Assembly: GCF_001494635.1 (NCBI RefSeq)
Contig: NZ_LOJF01000001.1
Location: 744,001 to 808,000, forward strand
Length of the DNA stretch: 64,000 bases
Reading direction: 5' to 3'
Origin: Tractidigestivibacter scatoligenes
GTDB taxonomy: Bacteria > Actinomycetota > Coriobacteriia > Coriobacteriales > Atopobiaceae
Positions 17,037-25,789 of the stretch are shown piece by piece. Positions within the stretch are counted from its first letter, which is position 1, and each line of letters opens with the position of its first letter. The notes below the pieces were generated by a model. The model was not told where the DNA came from. It did not search any database and was given only the letters and a program-made list of their open reading frames with translations. The position numbers and the translations under genes were made by a program.

Positions 17037-17429
17037 TCACGCCCCGCGCAGCACATCGTCCATCATGGCGTAGCACACCGAGTCGATGCTGTGGTCGCTC
17101 CCGTCCGGGATCTCGTCTACCCACGTGCCGTCGCGGTCGCGTTCGAACTCCTTCAGTCTGAGCTCCTCGTAGGCCAGCGGGCATCGCACGGGGTCTATCA
17201 CGATCTTACGCAGCCCCGCCAGCCACTCGTACGAGAGGCGCCTCATGTTGCTCTTCCGAGCAGGTCTTACCCTCAAACCAAGCTCGCGCCGCCACACCGC
17301 CATCGACTGCTTGCCGTCCGGCGTGTCGTCCGCCCAGATTCCTTGGCATCCTGTCCTGCATGAGCTTTGATATAAAGATAATCGCCTCGTCGGCTCTTGG
17401 AAATAGCGGAATGAACGAATTGGAATCAA
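17037..17429 (-). pseudogene. Phage terminase large subunit, C-terminal remnant
   Basis: The reverse frame ends with GLRKIVIDPVRCPLAYEELR, then FERDRDGTWVDEIPDGSDHSIDSVCYAMM, which is the usual end of the nuclease domain of TerL (the DP-x-RCP block and the P-D-x-x-DH-x-ID-x-x-Y motif). About 100 residues remain of a protein normally of 420-500. The upstream part (17345-17429) is not recognisable. Its stop overlaps an ATG (TGATGAGC), as expected for a terminase-portal junction, but the portal start is now about 2.6 kb away beyond the ATPase gene. Confidence 0.75.
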
Positions 17430-17469
17430 TTACGACCAGGCCCTTCTCAGCGTTTGAGGTGGATTCACG

Positions 17470-18405
17470 ATGACAATGCCAAAGTGGCACGAGATAATGC
17501 GGCCGGTTCTCGTTGTTCTCAATGAGGCAGGAGACTACTTGTCATCTTCAGAGCTCTACGAGACAACCGCAGAGGAATTCCATCTCACCGGAGCCGAGCG
17601 TGATGAGAGAATCAAGAGTGGAGAGAAACGCTTTCATAATCGTCTGAGCTGGGCAATCATGGATTTGAGAAAGGCGAACCTTCTCGAATACGGCGAGAAG
17701 CACGGCACCTACAAGATTACTGACGATGGAATCGCTTTTCTATCAAGGCACTCAAAACCTTTTGGGCCGAAAGAGCTCATGGACGAGTGCCCTAGTTTCA
17801 AGAAATGGAAGACTGCCTACCTGGAGAAGAATCAGAAGTACAGACAGGCTCAGACGTCGATTCATAGCGAAGAGGAGGAGATGTCCCCGCAAGAGGCAAT
17901 GGCCAAAGCCGACAAAGACATACGTGACGCCCTTGCTGACGAGCTCCTCCAGAATGTGGTTGGGATGAACGAGTACGACTTCGAGTTTCTCGTCGCAAAG
18001 CTGCTTGTTGCGATGGGGTATGGCCAGTCGCTCGAAGAGCCTGCGACGGTAACGCCAAAGAGCAATGACGGCGGAATCGACGGTATCGTGAAAGAAGACC
18101 GCCTAGGCTTTGACAACGTCTATTACCAGGCCAAGAAGTGGGCTCTGGGTTCTGTGGTTTCCAAGCCAGAGGTACAAAAGTTCTCAGGGGCACTTAACGA
18201 GAGACATGCGCAGAAGGGGCTCTTCATCACTACGGCTCGGTTTAGCTCCGGCGCCTGCGATTTTGCAGATACCGTATCGGGCCAGCGGATTGTGCTTGTG
18301 GATGGCAAGGTTCTTGCTCACCTCATGATTGACTACAACGTTGGCGTGACGGTTAAGGAGACGTACACCATCAAGGCGATTGACACTGATTTCTTTGAGA
18401 GTTAG
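17470..18405 (+). CDS. mrr: Mrr-type restriction endonuclease
   Basis: A 311-residue protein of Mrr architecture. An N-terminal winged-helix Mrr_N domain (residues 1-95, MPKWHEIMRPVLVVLNEAG, NRLSWAIMDLRKANLLE, GTYKITDDG) precedes a C-terminal PD-(D/E)XK Mrr_cat domain (residues 150-290). The latter has MNEYDFEFLVAKLLVAMGY, the acidic residue in NDGGIDGI and the QAK motif in VYYQAKKW. Mrr enzymes are type IV nucleases acting on modified DNA, without a methyltransferase partner. The ATG follows GAGGTGG. It is followed by the zinc-ribbon pair but separated by 246 bp. Key residues are present, so it is probably active. Confidence 0.9.
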   Translation: MTMPKWHEIMRPVLVVLNEAGDYLSSSELYETTAEEFHLTGAERDERIKSGEKRFHNRLSWAIMDLRKANLLEYGEKHGTYKITDDGIAFLSRHSKPFGPKELMDECPSFKKWKTAYLEKNQKYRQAQTSIHSEEEEMSPQEAMAKADKDIRDALADELLQNVVGMNEYDFEFLVAKLLVAMGYGQSLEEPATVTPKSNDGGIDGIVKEDRLGFDNVYYQAKKWALGSVVSKPEVQKFSGALNERHAQKGLFITTARFSSGACDFADTVSGQRIVLVDGKVLAHLMIDYNVGVTVKETYTIKAIDTDFFES

Positions 18406-18651
18406 GTATTCCATCGGGCATTTGGTCTATGCCGACGCTCCCTGTGCACGAACTTCCCCATTGCTCGGCATATAGGAGAGATGTCCAGACTGCATTGCTG
18501 AATCATTTTGCTTCCGGTCAGGCCTTCTACAGAATGCAAGGAAGCCGCCTTCTGTTGTTGCGCTAAATTGAAAAGCCGGATAACGGATTGATGTCGTTGA
18601 TGTTCTGGAGCGGGAGCCATGCGCCAATAAGACAGAAGGGCTTGATTCTCC

Positions 18652-19851
18652 ATGTCGTTGTTTAAGTGTCCCGAGTGCGGTGGCGATATTTCCGAGGTGG
18701 CATGCGTCTGTCCCACGTGCGGCTATCACTCTGCAGACCCGTCTGTGCCCATCGCCCAACAGGAAAGGCTTGCCAAGGCGGAAACCAGCCTCGCGAGTAT
18801 TGATTTGCGGCTCAGACCACATGTCCAGGTGAGCAGCGTGGACGTGGAGGCTGTGGCGAGAGAAGCCTATGGGAAGAGGGGAGAACTCTGGAACCTCCTC
18901 AGCGAACTCGTCGCAAACGCCGAGGCTCTCCTGACTGACGAGACAACCTGGGTCGCCAGAATTACTCCAGAGATGAGACGGAGGCTCCGCAGTGGGGAAC
19001 TCGAGTTCCTTGTCGGGAAGGATGGTGACACGCGGGCAATCCTTCGAGATGCCGGCAGGAAGGCAATCCGCAGACAGGTCCCGCTCGACGCAGAGAAGCT
19101 TGCTCCCGATGCAAACCAGGCCCTAAACAACCTCCTCATGGCATCCATGATGCAGCAGGTGCTCGTGCAAATTGAGGGCGTACGCCAGGACTGCGCGAGA
19201 ATTCAAGGGGAGATTAGGGGTGACCGGCACGCTCTTGGTATTGCGGCAATGGAAGCGCTTACTCAGGCAAACTGTATACGGGATCGCCGGCTTCGGAGGG
19301 CTGCAATCGTTGCAGCAATTCAGAAGGCGACCGTTGCCCGCGCGGAGCATATGTCCTCTTTCGAGGGAAAGCAGAGGCTCATCGCCAAACGCCACAAGGA
19401 TATGGTCGGGAATCAGGATTTCGGCCAACTCATCGGGACTATTAAGTCAATCGCGAGTGGTCAGGAGGGGGATGACGCCGCTAAGGCCTTCGGGGATCTC
19501 GAGGACATCGTCGATAACTGCTACGTGGAGGTTGTCGGCTGGCTCGTCCTCGGAGAAAGGGGGCCGGCGGTACAGGCGCTTAGCCAAGTTCAGGAGTTCA
19601 TAGTTGAGAGGAGACTCGACAAGAGGGATACCCTGCTCATGCTCAACAGCGCCGCTCGAGAGGACATGAGCGAGACGGTGAATGATCTCGCGGGTCGCTT
19701 TGGCCACATCGAGTCGACTGTTCTAGGACTTACTTGCCGGGATCAGAATCCTGAACAACTGCCTTCGGATTCTGACGCGATGGATGGTACGCAAGACGTT
19801 GCAGATCCCGATTCCAGCGACGGGGATGAAGTAAATAAGCGAGAAGATTGA
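18652..19851 (+). CDS. Zinc-ribbon protein of unknown function
   Basis: A 399-residue protein. The first 25 residues form a zinc ribbon (FKCPECGGDISEVACVCPTC). The rest is largely helical, for example VARITPEMRRRLRSGELEF and VDNCYVEVVGWLVLGERG, without a recognised domain or membrane span. The tail (DSDAMDGTQDVADPDSSDGD) is acidic. It overlaps by a few bases the small zinc-ribbon/membrane protein that follows, so they act as a pair. RRLRSGELEF with later helices recalls proteins found near defence genes, but no known family could be named. Position next to Mrr makes a defence role possible. Confidence 0.6.
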   Translation: MSLFKCPECGGDISEVACVCPTCGYHSADPSVPIAQQERLAKAETSLASIDLRLRPHVQVSSVDVEAVAREAYGKRGELWNLLSELVANAEALLTDETTWVARITPEMRRRLRSGELEFLVGKDGDTRAILRDAGRKAIRRQVPLDAEKLAPDANQALNNLLMASMMQQVLVQIEGVRQDCARIQGEIRGDRHALGIAAMEALTQANCIRDRRLRRAAIVAAIQKATVARAEHMSSFEGKQRLIAKRHKDMVGNQDFGQLIGTIKSIASGQEGDDAAKAFGDLEDIVDNCYVEVVGWLVLGERGPAVQALSQVQEFIVERRLDKRDTLLMLNSAAREDMSETVNDLAGRFGHIESTVLGLTCRDQNPEQLPSDSDAMDGTQDVADPDSSDGDEVNKRED

Positions 19852-20104
19852 TGGCACGACGGCCGGCCGCTTCTGCAAGGCCTGTGGGAGACCAATACCA
19901 TCTGAGAACGAATCCGACCTATGCGACAGATGCCTTGAAGACAAGAGGGAACGCCGCGGCCTCATCCTTACAGGTGGGCTTGGCGTTGGAGCGGCGCTGG
20001 TTGGTTTTAGAAAACAAATTGGAGCTGCCGCGAAGAAAATGGCCCCTGTTGTGAAGGAATATGGCCCGAAGGTGATCCAAGTAATAAAGAACATCAAACC
20101 GTAA
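19847..20104 (+). CDS. Small zinc-ribbon membrane protein with ATT start or frameshifted start
   Basis: An 85-codon frame reads DGTTAGRFCKACGRPIPSEN, then LCDRCLEDKRERRG, then the hydrophobic GLILTGGLGVGAALVGF and a basic C-terminus (VVKEYGPKVIQVIKNIKP). The four cysteines in CxxC-x14-CxxC and the single membrane-like segment look like a real protein. The frame has no ATG, GTG or TTG: the only near-cognate starts are ATT at 19847 and ATA at 19835. The ATT codon overlaps the upstream TGA stop, which suggests translational coupling. Alternatively the ATG at 19851 was the start and a later indel broke the frame. The gene would be missed by standard callers. Confidence 0.55.
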   Translation: MDGTTAGRFCKACGRPIPSENESDLCDRCLEDKRERRGLILTGGLGVGAALVGFRKQIGAAAKKMAPVVKEYGPKVIQVIKNIKP

Positions 20105-20165
20105 ATAGCGTCTAGTTCGGAGTCTGAGTGTCTATAAATGTCCCTTATTGGTGCTGACCGTCTCG

Positions 20166-20444
20166 CTAGAACCAGTACTCCCTCATCTCTCCCAGAAAGG
20201 CCCGCGTAATCGGATACCCATGCCTGGAGGGGATGACTGAGTCTACTCCGCACCTGGGGCAAATCGCTGTGTAGCCATCGCCATCGTCAACCCACTCGGT
20301 GATTTCGCCTGGCTTGAAGGCTGCCAGGCAGTAGAAGCAGCCGCACATATCTGCAGATTCAATCATGTCTTGGTTGTACTTCGAGAGGTCGTGGGCACGA
20401 ACGTAGTCGGGCCTCTCGTCCTCGCAGCCATCCGAAGTGGCCAT
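20166..20444 (-). CDS. Small zinc-binding cytoplasmic protein
   Basis: A 92-residue protein with CGCFYCLAAFKPGEITEW and, after DDGDGYTA, ICPRCGVDSVIP: two CxxC knuckles that probably bind one zinc. It ends with ITRAFLGEMREYWF. It matches a widespread short 'cytoplasmic protein' family without known function. GGAG seven bases before the ATG at 20444 fixes the start; an in-frame start at 20462 is less likely. It stands alone between the zinc-ribbon pair and the MarR operon. Confidence 0.7.
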   Translation of the reverse strand: MATSDGCEDERPDYVRAHDLSKYNQDMIESADMCGCFYCLAAFKPGEITEWVDDGDGYTAICPRCGVDSVIPSRHGYPITRAFLGEMREYWF

Positions 20445-20467
20445 GCGTTGCTCCAATCTCAAGCTGG

Positions 20468-20680
20468 CTAAGCAATCAGCCTATTCGCGTCCATGAAGCC
20501 GATAAAGGATTCGATAATCGTGTTAGTCCGAGCGATGATGTCATCCTCGGTGAAATCCTCTTTCAAATGAACACTCGCCCCTGCGGACGATGCTGACCAT
20601 TTTGGGGGAAGATGGGCGTGCGCAGCGAGTTCACGCCGGGGCGTTCGATGGCGTAAGCCCATACGACGGGTAATACGCAA
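20468..20680 (-). pseudogene. Possible gene fragment
   Basis: Only the last about 33 codons (HLKEDFTEDDIIARTNTIIE, then FIGFMDANRLIA) look like natural protein, apparently the C-terminal helices of a larger protein. The first half is low-complexity reading of GC-rich sequence. No family was recognised. It ends 24 bases upstream of the preceding small gene's start region. Confidence 0.3.
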
Positions 20681-20719
20681 CTTGTGACTCTGCTTGCCGC
20701 GACTCCTAAAGGACCATTT

Positions 20720-21151
20720 CTAGTACCTTGCGCTATCTAGGTTTGACAGAAGTCTGTCAAGCAAGGTCTCAAGGGCCGCCTTTTCCTCCTCTGTCATGCC
20801 TACGGTGATTGCGCTCAACGCATCTGCGCCGTCTTTGAGAATGGCGGTGTATGTCTGGTTTCCTAGCTGCGTGAGCCTCATAGTCACTTGGCGGGAGTCT
20901 ATGGGAGAGATTTCTGTCTGGATGATTCCCTTCCGCTTCATGCGCGAGACTAACGCTTGAGCTGCTTGGTGTGATATGCCAAGGCAGTTCTTCAGTGAAG
21001 AGATGCTCTCTTCTGGATGTTCATGTACGAACAATACGGCTTCTGATTGCGCAGGCGTCAGCTCAAGCTTGTGAAGGCGGACTATGCACATATTATTTGT
21101 AATGCTGCTAATTCGGGCAATCTTTCGTATGAGATGGAAGTCGTCTGCCAT
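20720..21151 (-). CDS. MarR-family transcriptional regulator
   Basis: A 143-residue protein with the MarR winged helix: LELTPAQSEAVLFVHEHPEE, then ISSLKNCLGISHQAAQALVSRMKRKG as helix-turn-helix (about residues 55-80) and PIDSRQVTMRLTQLG as the wing. The ATG at 21151 follows GGGAGG. It is the second gene of an operon with the MFS exporter (31-bp gap), the usual arrangement for a regulator that represses its own drug- or phenolic-compound pump. The 14-bp palindrome at 22649-22662 upstream of the operon is a good candidate operator. Confidence 0.9.
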   Translation of the reverse strand: MADDFHLIRKIARISSITNNMCIVRLHKLELTPAQSEAVLFVHEHPEESISSLKNCLGISHQAAQALVSRMKRKGIIQTEISPIDSRQVTMRLTQLGNQTYTAILKDGADALSAITVGMTEEEKAALETLLDRLLSNLDSARY

Positions 21152-21182
21152 TTGTCCTCCCGTACGGAGCTGACCATAACCA

Positions 21183-22622
21183 CTAGTTGAGCTTCTGATC
21201 ATGGAGAAACTTCGCGTAGCGGTAGATTGTTGCAATGAAGCCAAGCAGGACGACTATTTCAAGGATGAAAAACACAAACGACATCGCATGCATGAATATC
21301 TCTGGATGACCATCTACGAAATCTGAGACCAACATGCCTGCCTCATCGCTCATATGGCCGTAGAGTGCTGAAGTGGCAACCGTGATGCCTAACGTCTGGC
21401 CAAACATTCTGCAAAAGCCCGAAAGACCACCCACAAAGCCAAGCTCCTCCGGACGAGAGGATTCCATGATGAGCGAGTTGTTGGGTGGAATGAAGAGCGC
21501 CTCGCCCATGCCGTAGAGAATAAGGCCTATAGCCGCGATGACAAGAGGAGCGGTAAGTGAAAGAGAGGAAATCGTGAGCATCGCTGCAAGCACAAGGCCA
21601 AGGCCAATGATTGTGGGGATGTGACGCCCAATCCTATCCGACCAGCGTCCGCCAATTGGCCCCCCAATGCCCAAAACAACGGGAATGATACTGAGGTACA
21701 TCGCAGAACGCATGGGCGTCAGCTCGCGTGCTCTCTGGAAATAGAAGGGCAGGATGAGATTTTGGGCAGCCATGATGAAGAAGATGACGAAGAGCGTTCC
21801 AAGGTTGATGATAAGTGCAGGGTTCCTGACTGCCTGAACGGGAAAGATTGGGCATGCTGCGTGCCGTTCAAAGAAGAAGAATACCAGGAGAAGAATAAGG
21901 CCAACAACTAGCATGACAAGCTCGCGGTTAGTCGTTTGTTGCTGCATGAGCGTGACGGAGGCTATGGTCATAGCGAGAGAGACAAAGAGCAGGATGGACC
22001 CCAGCACATCTAGCGTCATTGACTTCTCGGGACGGATATTTGGAAGGAGCTTGTGCCCAGCCACGAATGCAGCTGTTCCGATGGGAACGTTTATCAAGAA
22101 GATGTATCCCCAGTGCCCAAATGTAACGAGCGCTCCTCCAAGTGGAGGGCCGAGAAGGGATCCAATTGCGGCCGCCGTGCTTAGCAACCCCATTGCGCTT
22201 CCGTGCTCATCGGTATCGAAGTTCTCGAAGATGAGAGCTTGGTTGTTCGAGAATGACACGCCGGCCCCGGCGCCCTGAACAATACGCCCAATAATGATCA
22301 TCACGAGATTTGGCGCAATACCACAGATGAGAGAGCCAATTGTGAATGTTGCGACACCCGCTTGGAACACCGCAGCCTTTCCAAGGATGTCTCCAAGCCT
22401 CCCAAAGAAGAGGAGCGTCGAGCACACCATGAGCAGATATGAAGTGGCAATCCACTCGATTTGCGCCATGGTGACGACGAGCTCGTCTGCCATCACGGGC
22501 ATGGCCACATTGACGATGCTTGTGTCGAGACAGACCATGAGCGTTATTACAACGATGCATAAGAGCAGGGGAAGCTTGCTTTTCTTGCGCGTGGGCGACT
22601 GCGGTTGAATGTCCATATCCAT
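21183..22622 (-). CDS. MFS exporter, DHA2 (EmrB/QacA-like) type
   Basis: A 479-residue integral membrane protein with about 13-14 hydrophobic spans. It has DTSIVNVAMPVMADEL in span 1, FGRLGDILGK in loop 2-3, and IVQGAGAGVSFSN in span 5, which carries the antiporter motif C-like glycines. These are hallmarks of the 14-TM DHA2 drug:proton antiporters. It exports an unknown compound across the inner membrane. GAGG lies seven bases before the ATG at 22622. Downstream MarR gene and upstream palindrome imply control by that regulator. Confidence 0.9.
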   Translation of the reverse strand: MDMDIQPQSPTRKKSKLPLLLCIVVITLMVCLDTSIVNVAMPVMADELVVTMAQIEWIATSYLLMVCSTLLFFGRLGDILGKAAVFQAGVATFTIGSLICGIAPNLVMIIIGRIVQGAGAGVSFSNNQALIFENFDTDEHGSAMGLLSTAAAIGSLLGPPLGGALVTFGHWGYIFLINVPIGTAAFVAGHKLLPNIRPEKSMTLDVLGSILLFVSLAMTIASVTLMQQQTTNRELVMLVVGLILLLVFFFFERHAACPIFPVQAVRNPALIINLGTLFVIFFIMAAQNLILPFYFQRARELTPMRSAMYLSIIPVVLGIGGPIGGRWSDRIGRHIPTIIGLGLVLAAMLTISSLSLTAPLVIAAIGLILYGMGEALFIPPNNSLIMESSRPEELGFVGGLSGFCRMFGQTLGITVATSALYGHMSDEAGMLVSDFVDGHPEIFMHAMSFVFFILEIVVLLGFIATIYRYAKFLHDQKLN

Positions 22623-22648
22623 GCCTGTACCTCAGCCAATCAAAGATA

Positions 22649-22662
22649 TACAACACGTTGTA
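22649..22662. promoter_or_regulatory. Candidate MarR operator
   Basis: Perfect inverted repeat TACAAC-AC-GTTGTA, 27-40 bases upstream of the MFS start and within AT-rich promoter-like sequence. Size and symmetry fit MarR sites. Binding is inferred. The rest of the 295-bp gap to the response-regulator gene shows no gene. Confidence 0.55.
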
Positions 22663-22917
22663 ATAATCATTGACTGCGAGCACGAGGCGGTCAATCTGGA
22701 CTTTGGTCGACAGTTTCCTATGGTGCCTCGAAGTTGTGAGGGTGGACCATTCTCCTCCCAGCGGTTTGGCCATTGGGACATAGACTTCTGGGTAGGTCGA
22801 ACCTGGCGCCGAAAGTTTATCTGTGCAACCGCATTGATCCATAGGATGGCTGGGGAAGTCGCGGAAACGCCTTACCCCAGCCATCAAGTATTAAGAAAGC
22901 ATGACGGCCAGTCAGAA

Positions 22918-23829
22918 TCAGCTGGCGAGAAGTCTGGTGAGAAGTCCGACCTCCTCGCATGGCCATATTCCATCACTGGTCTCTGATTGAATTATCTGGA
23001 GTGCATCCTTCTTCGAATGTGGCTCGCTTCCGTAGATCAACTCCTCAAAGCGATTGCACACGAGTGCAATGTTGACGCACTTCTTAACGTCGGGAGGCAG
23101 ATGAGAAGGATAATCGCTGCTATTTAGGGTGCTGTGATGAAACCGCACGATTGCTTCAACAATCTCGTTGCCAAACCCGCTGATTATTTTTAGTCCGAGG
23201 AGGGCGTGCTCCCTAGAGGTGGGGTCGTGGTCATCTGTGAGAGCAACCTCATCGTTACAAGCAATGAAGCCAATGTCTCTTAAGAGAACTCCTCTCCTAA
23301 GACTCTTGGTCACCTCATCAGAAACCCCGCTGACAGTAGCGAGGTGCTCTGCCAGGTTGGCGCATCTCCGGCTGCTCATGGTTGAGCCTGGGCGCCTAAG
23401 CTCGAGAGCGGTTAGCAAAGCGGAGATAGCAGTGTTTATTGACACCATTTCTGAGACATTCCCGCTTACCGAGAGCAACGCTTTTATCCTCATGATGAGC
23501 TCGGTATGCTTGAATGGCTTTGTCAGGAAGCCATTCGCGCCAGCTTCTATTGCCCTGAGCTGATGTGAATCCTCGTTTAATACCGTGAGCATCAGGATTG
23601 GCATGTTGCGGAATTGCGGCATCGAACGTAGCCGTTCGCAGACCTGAAAGCCGTTAAGCCCAGGAAGCATCACGTCCAAAATCGCAAGATCGGGATTCTC
23701 TCGCTCCGCAACTTCAATGGCCTCTTCACCATCGACAGCCGAAACCACGAGGTAATTGTAGTTTTTTAGGACTTCGGTAGTGAGAATCAGGCTCGGCGCG
23801 TCATCCTCGACCACCAGTATCTTCTCCAT
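22918..23829 (-). CDS. Response regulator with degenerate HD-GYP-like output domain
   Basis: Residues 1-120 are a receiver domain with the acidic pocket VVEDD, phospho-acceptor Asp52 in LAILDVMLPG, and Lys in FLTKPF. Residues 130-303 resemble an HD-GYP domain (LLRDIGFIACND, SREHALLGLKIIS, IVRFHHSTLNSSDYP). The HD dyad is RD and the GYP motif reads DYP, so cyclic-di-GMP hydrolysis is unlikely. It may be a protein-interaction or ligand-binding output. The start at 23829 follows GGGGG at a six-base gap and overlaps the kinase gene by 29 bases, so the two are co-translated. It lacks a DNA-binding domain. Confidence 0.85.
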   Translation of the reverse strand: MEKILVVEDDAPSLILTTEVLKNYNYLVVSAVDGEEAIEVAERENPDLAILDVMLPGLNGFQVCERLRSMPQFRNMPILMLTVLNEDSHQLRAIEAGANGFLTKPFKHTELIMRIKALLSVSGNVSEMVSINTAISALLTALELRRPGSTMSSRRCANLAEHLATVSGVSDEVTKSLRRGVLLRDIGFIACNDEVALTDDHDPTSREHALLGLKIISGFGNEIVEAIVRFHHSTLNSSDYPSHLPPDVKKCVNIALVCNRFEELIYGSEPHSKKDALQIIQSETSDGIWPCEEVGLLTRLLAS

Positions 23830-25789
23830 TGTCATCCCCCTTTTCTGCGTCAGCGTTCATCGGCAGAACCATTCGAACGGTTGTCCCGCCTCCCTCCGTA
23901 TCCTCTATCCACACATGCCCCCCATGCATGGAGATGATGCTTCTGGTGATTGCCAGGCCAAGCCCAACGCCCTTGTACATGCGCGTGTAGCTGTTATCGG
24001 CCTGTTCGAAGGCGAGAAACACCCGCTCTTTCATTCCGTCATCGATGCCTATGCCGTTATCTACGACGTCCAACTCGATACTGTCGGTTCCGGCGAATCG
24101 ACAGTTGACGGAGATGGAACCTTCCTGGGGAGTAAACTTAATTGCGTTTGCTATGAGGTTGATGAGTACTTGGCGCATTTTCCCCTCATCCCAGCGGACG
24201 TTGGACGTCCCCTGGGGGAGGTCAATATCTTCCGATAGGGACTGGCCTTTCGCCTTTGCCTGTGGATACATGGTCGCCGCTGTATCTACGATGAGCCGTC
24301 TCACATTGACGTCAGAAATGGACAGCTTGTCTGCATTCGTATCTATCTTCACGAGGCCGAGTAGGTCGTTAATAAGATCCAGCAGGTGATTCCCGCTCTG
24401 GATAATGATTGATACGTACTCGTGCTGCTTCTCGTTCATCTCTCCGGCTAGACCATCCTGAAGGAGGGATGAGAAGCCAATGATCGAATTCAGGGGAGTC
24501 CTCAGCTCATGAGAGATGTTTGCTAGGAACTGGGACTTGTGCTGATTTGCGTCGCGAAGCTCGCCAATTGTGGCCAGAAGCTCCTCGGTGCGCTTGCTAA
24601 CCTTGTCCTCAAGTCGTTGATTTTCGCTTGTGAGTTCGTTTGCCATGACGTACAGGTCATTCGCTAGCTCAGCAAATTCTTTTGGCAGAATCTTTCGCTT
24701 GAGAATGCTTTCGAGGTTTGGAAACTCGCCGGTTGAAACTGCTCGCGCGTTGGCCTCAAGGCTAGCAATCGGCTTGGTAATGAGCCCCGTGAGGATATGT
24801 CCCATTAAGGCTGTCGCAACCAAGATAAGAATGAAAGAAATACCTAGAGTGGTTAGAAGCGAAGGCGAGATTGTCGGAATGCTTGTGACTGGCATCCCTA
24901 CGCCCAGGTTTCCTATGATCTTCCCAGTTTGGTCTTTCAGCGAACCGGCAACAACGACACCGAGCTTTCCGTCGGTCATTGTAACTACGCCACGCCAGAT
25001 TTCGCCCTTGTTGATTGTGTCAACGAATTCTTGCATCTGCTGAGTGCCCGCAGGATAGAAGAATGCGGAATCATCTACCTGGATGTTTGAGCAAATTCTT
25101 GTTCCATCTGACGTGCCAATGGAGAGGTATGCGTTCGAGACAATGGAAGAGAAGTCGCCGAGCAACAGCTGGTTATTATTGAGCAGATATCCTTCGATTA
25201 TGGCACCTAGAAATACACCTTCAGATGAGCGAACCGGGTATGCCACTATTCGAATGTACGCGTCGTTGAGATAGTCATTTTCGCTAATTTGTACTTTGAC
25301 GTTCTGCTTGAACGAGGGATAACAGATGGAGAGCTGCTCTTCTGGGATCACCTCGGTGCTGGTGATTGCGGCGGTCTCTTCGCTGAGAGTTTTGAGGAGT
25401 TGGGAAAGCGGCCAATCAGTTCCAGCGGGTTGCGCGTTACTCGCCAGCACGACTCCCGAAGCGTCGATGGCGGCAGTGTATGGGGTACCCATTCCGACGG
25501 GGGCACAGCGATTGAGCATCTCGGAGAGCTTTTCCTCGTCACCGGTCTCGAAATAGCTTCCCACATCTTCATAAGAAAACACTTCGCTAATACGGAGTAT
25601 CGCGGAGTTGTCTTTTAGCTCAATCCTGTCGTAGGCGGTCTGGAGTGCCACCTGAAGACTAGAGACCGTGCTGTCAATGGCGGCTGATTTTAGTAGGGCT
25701 ACTCCCACTATCGCGAAGAGCGCGAGTGCGATTGTAAGGACGAGCGCCATGCATGCGTTGATGTAAGTCGCAATCTTAAGACGGCGCAT
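23801..25789 (-). CDS. Membrane sensor histidine kinase with extracytoplasmic sensor
   Basis: A 662-residue kinase. Transmembrane span 1 covers about residues 8-33, an extracytoplasmic double-Cache-like sensor about 35-300, and span 2 (GISFILILVATALMGHIL) about 305-330. HAMP follows, then a HisKA domain with ISHELRTPLNS (phospho-His near 430) and a HATPase_c domain with NLIANAIKFTP, DNGIGID and GVGLGLAI. It should sense a small extracellular molecule and phosphorylate the response regulator encoded immediately after. Its ATG overlaps the TGA of the LuxR gene (TGATG), so the three genes form one operon divergent from the glycyl radical enzyme cluster. Confidence 0.92.
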   Translation of the reverse strand: MRRLKIATYINACMALVLTIALALFAIVGVALLKSAAIDSTVSSLQVALQTAYDRIELKDNSAILRISEVFSYEDVGSYFETGDEEKLSEMLNRCAPVGMGTPYTAAIDASGVVLASNAQPAGTDWPLSQLLKTLSEETAAITSTEVIPEEQLSICYPSFKQNVKVQISENDYLNDAYIRIVAYPVRSSEGVFLGAIIEGYLLNNNQLLLGDFSSIVSNAYLSIGTSDGTRICSNIQVDDSAFFYPAGTQQMQEFVDTINKGEIWRGVVTMTDGKLGVVVAGSLKDQTGKIIGNLGVGMPVTSIPTISPSLLTTLGISFILILVATALMGHILTGLITKPIASLEANARAVSTGEFPNLESILKRKILPKEFAELANDLYVMANELTSENQRLEDKVSKRTEELLATIGELRDANQHKSQFLANISHELRTPLNSIIGFSSLLQDGLAGEMNEKQHEYVSIIIQSGNHLLDLINDLLGLVKIDTNADKLSISDVNVRRLIVDTAATMYPQAKAKGQSLSEDIDLPQGTSNVRWDEGKMRQVLINLIANAIKFTPQEGSISVNCRFAGTDSIELDVVDNGIGIDDGMKERVFLAFEQADNSYTRMYKGVGLGLAITRSIISMHGGHVWIEDTEGGGTTVRMVLPMNADAEKGDDNGEDTGGRG

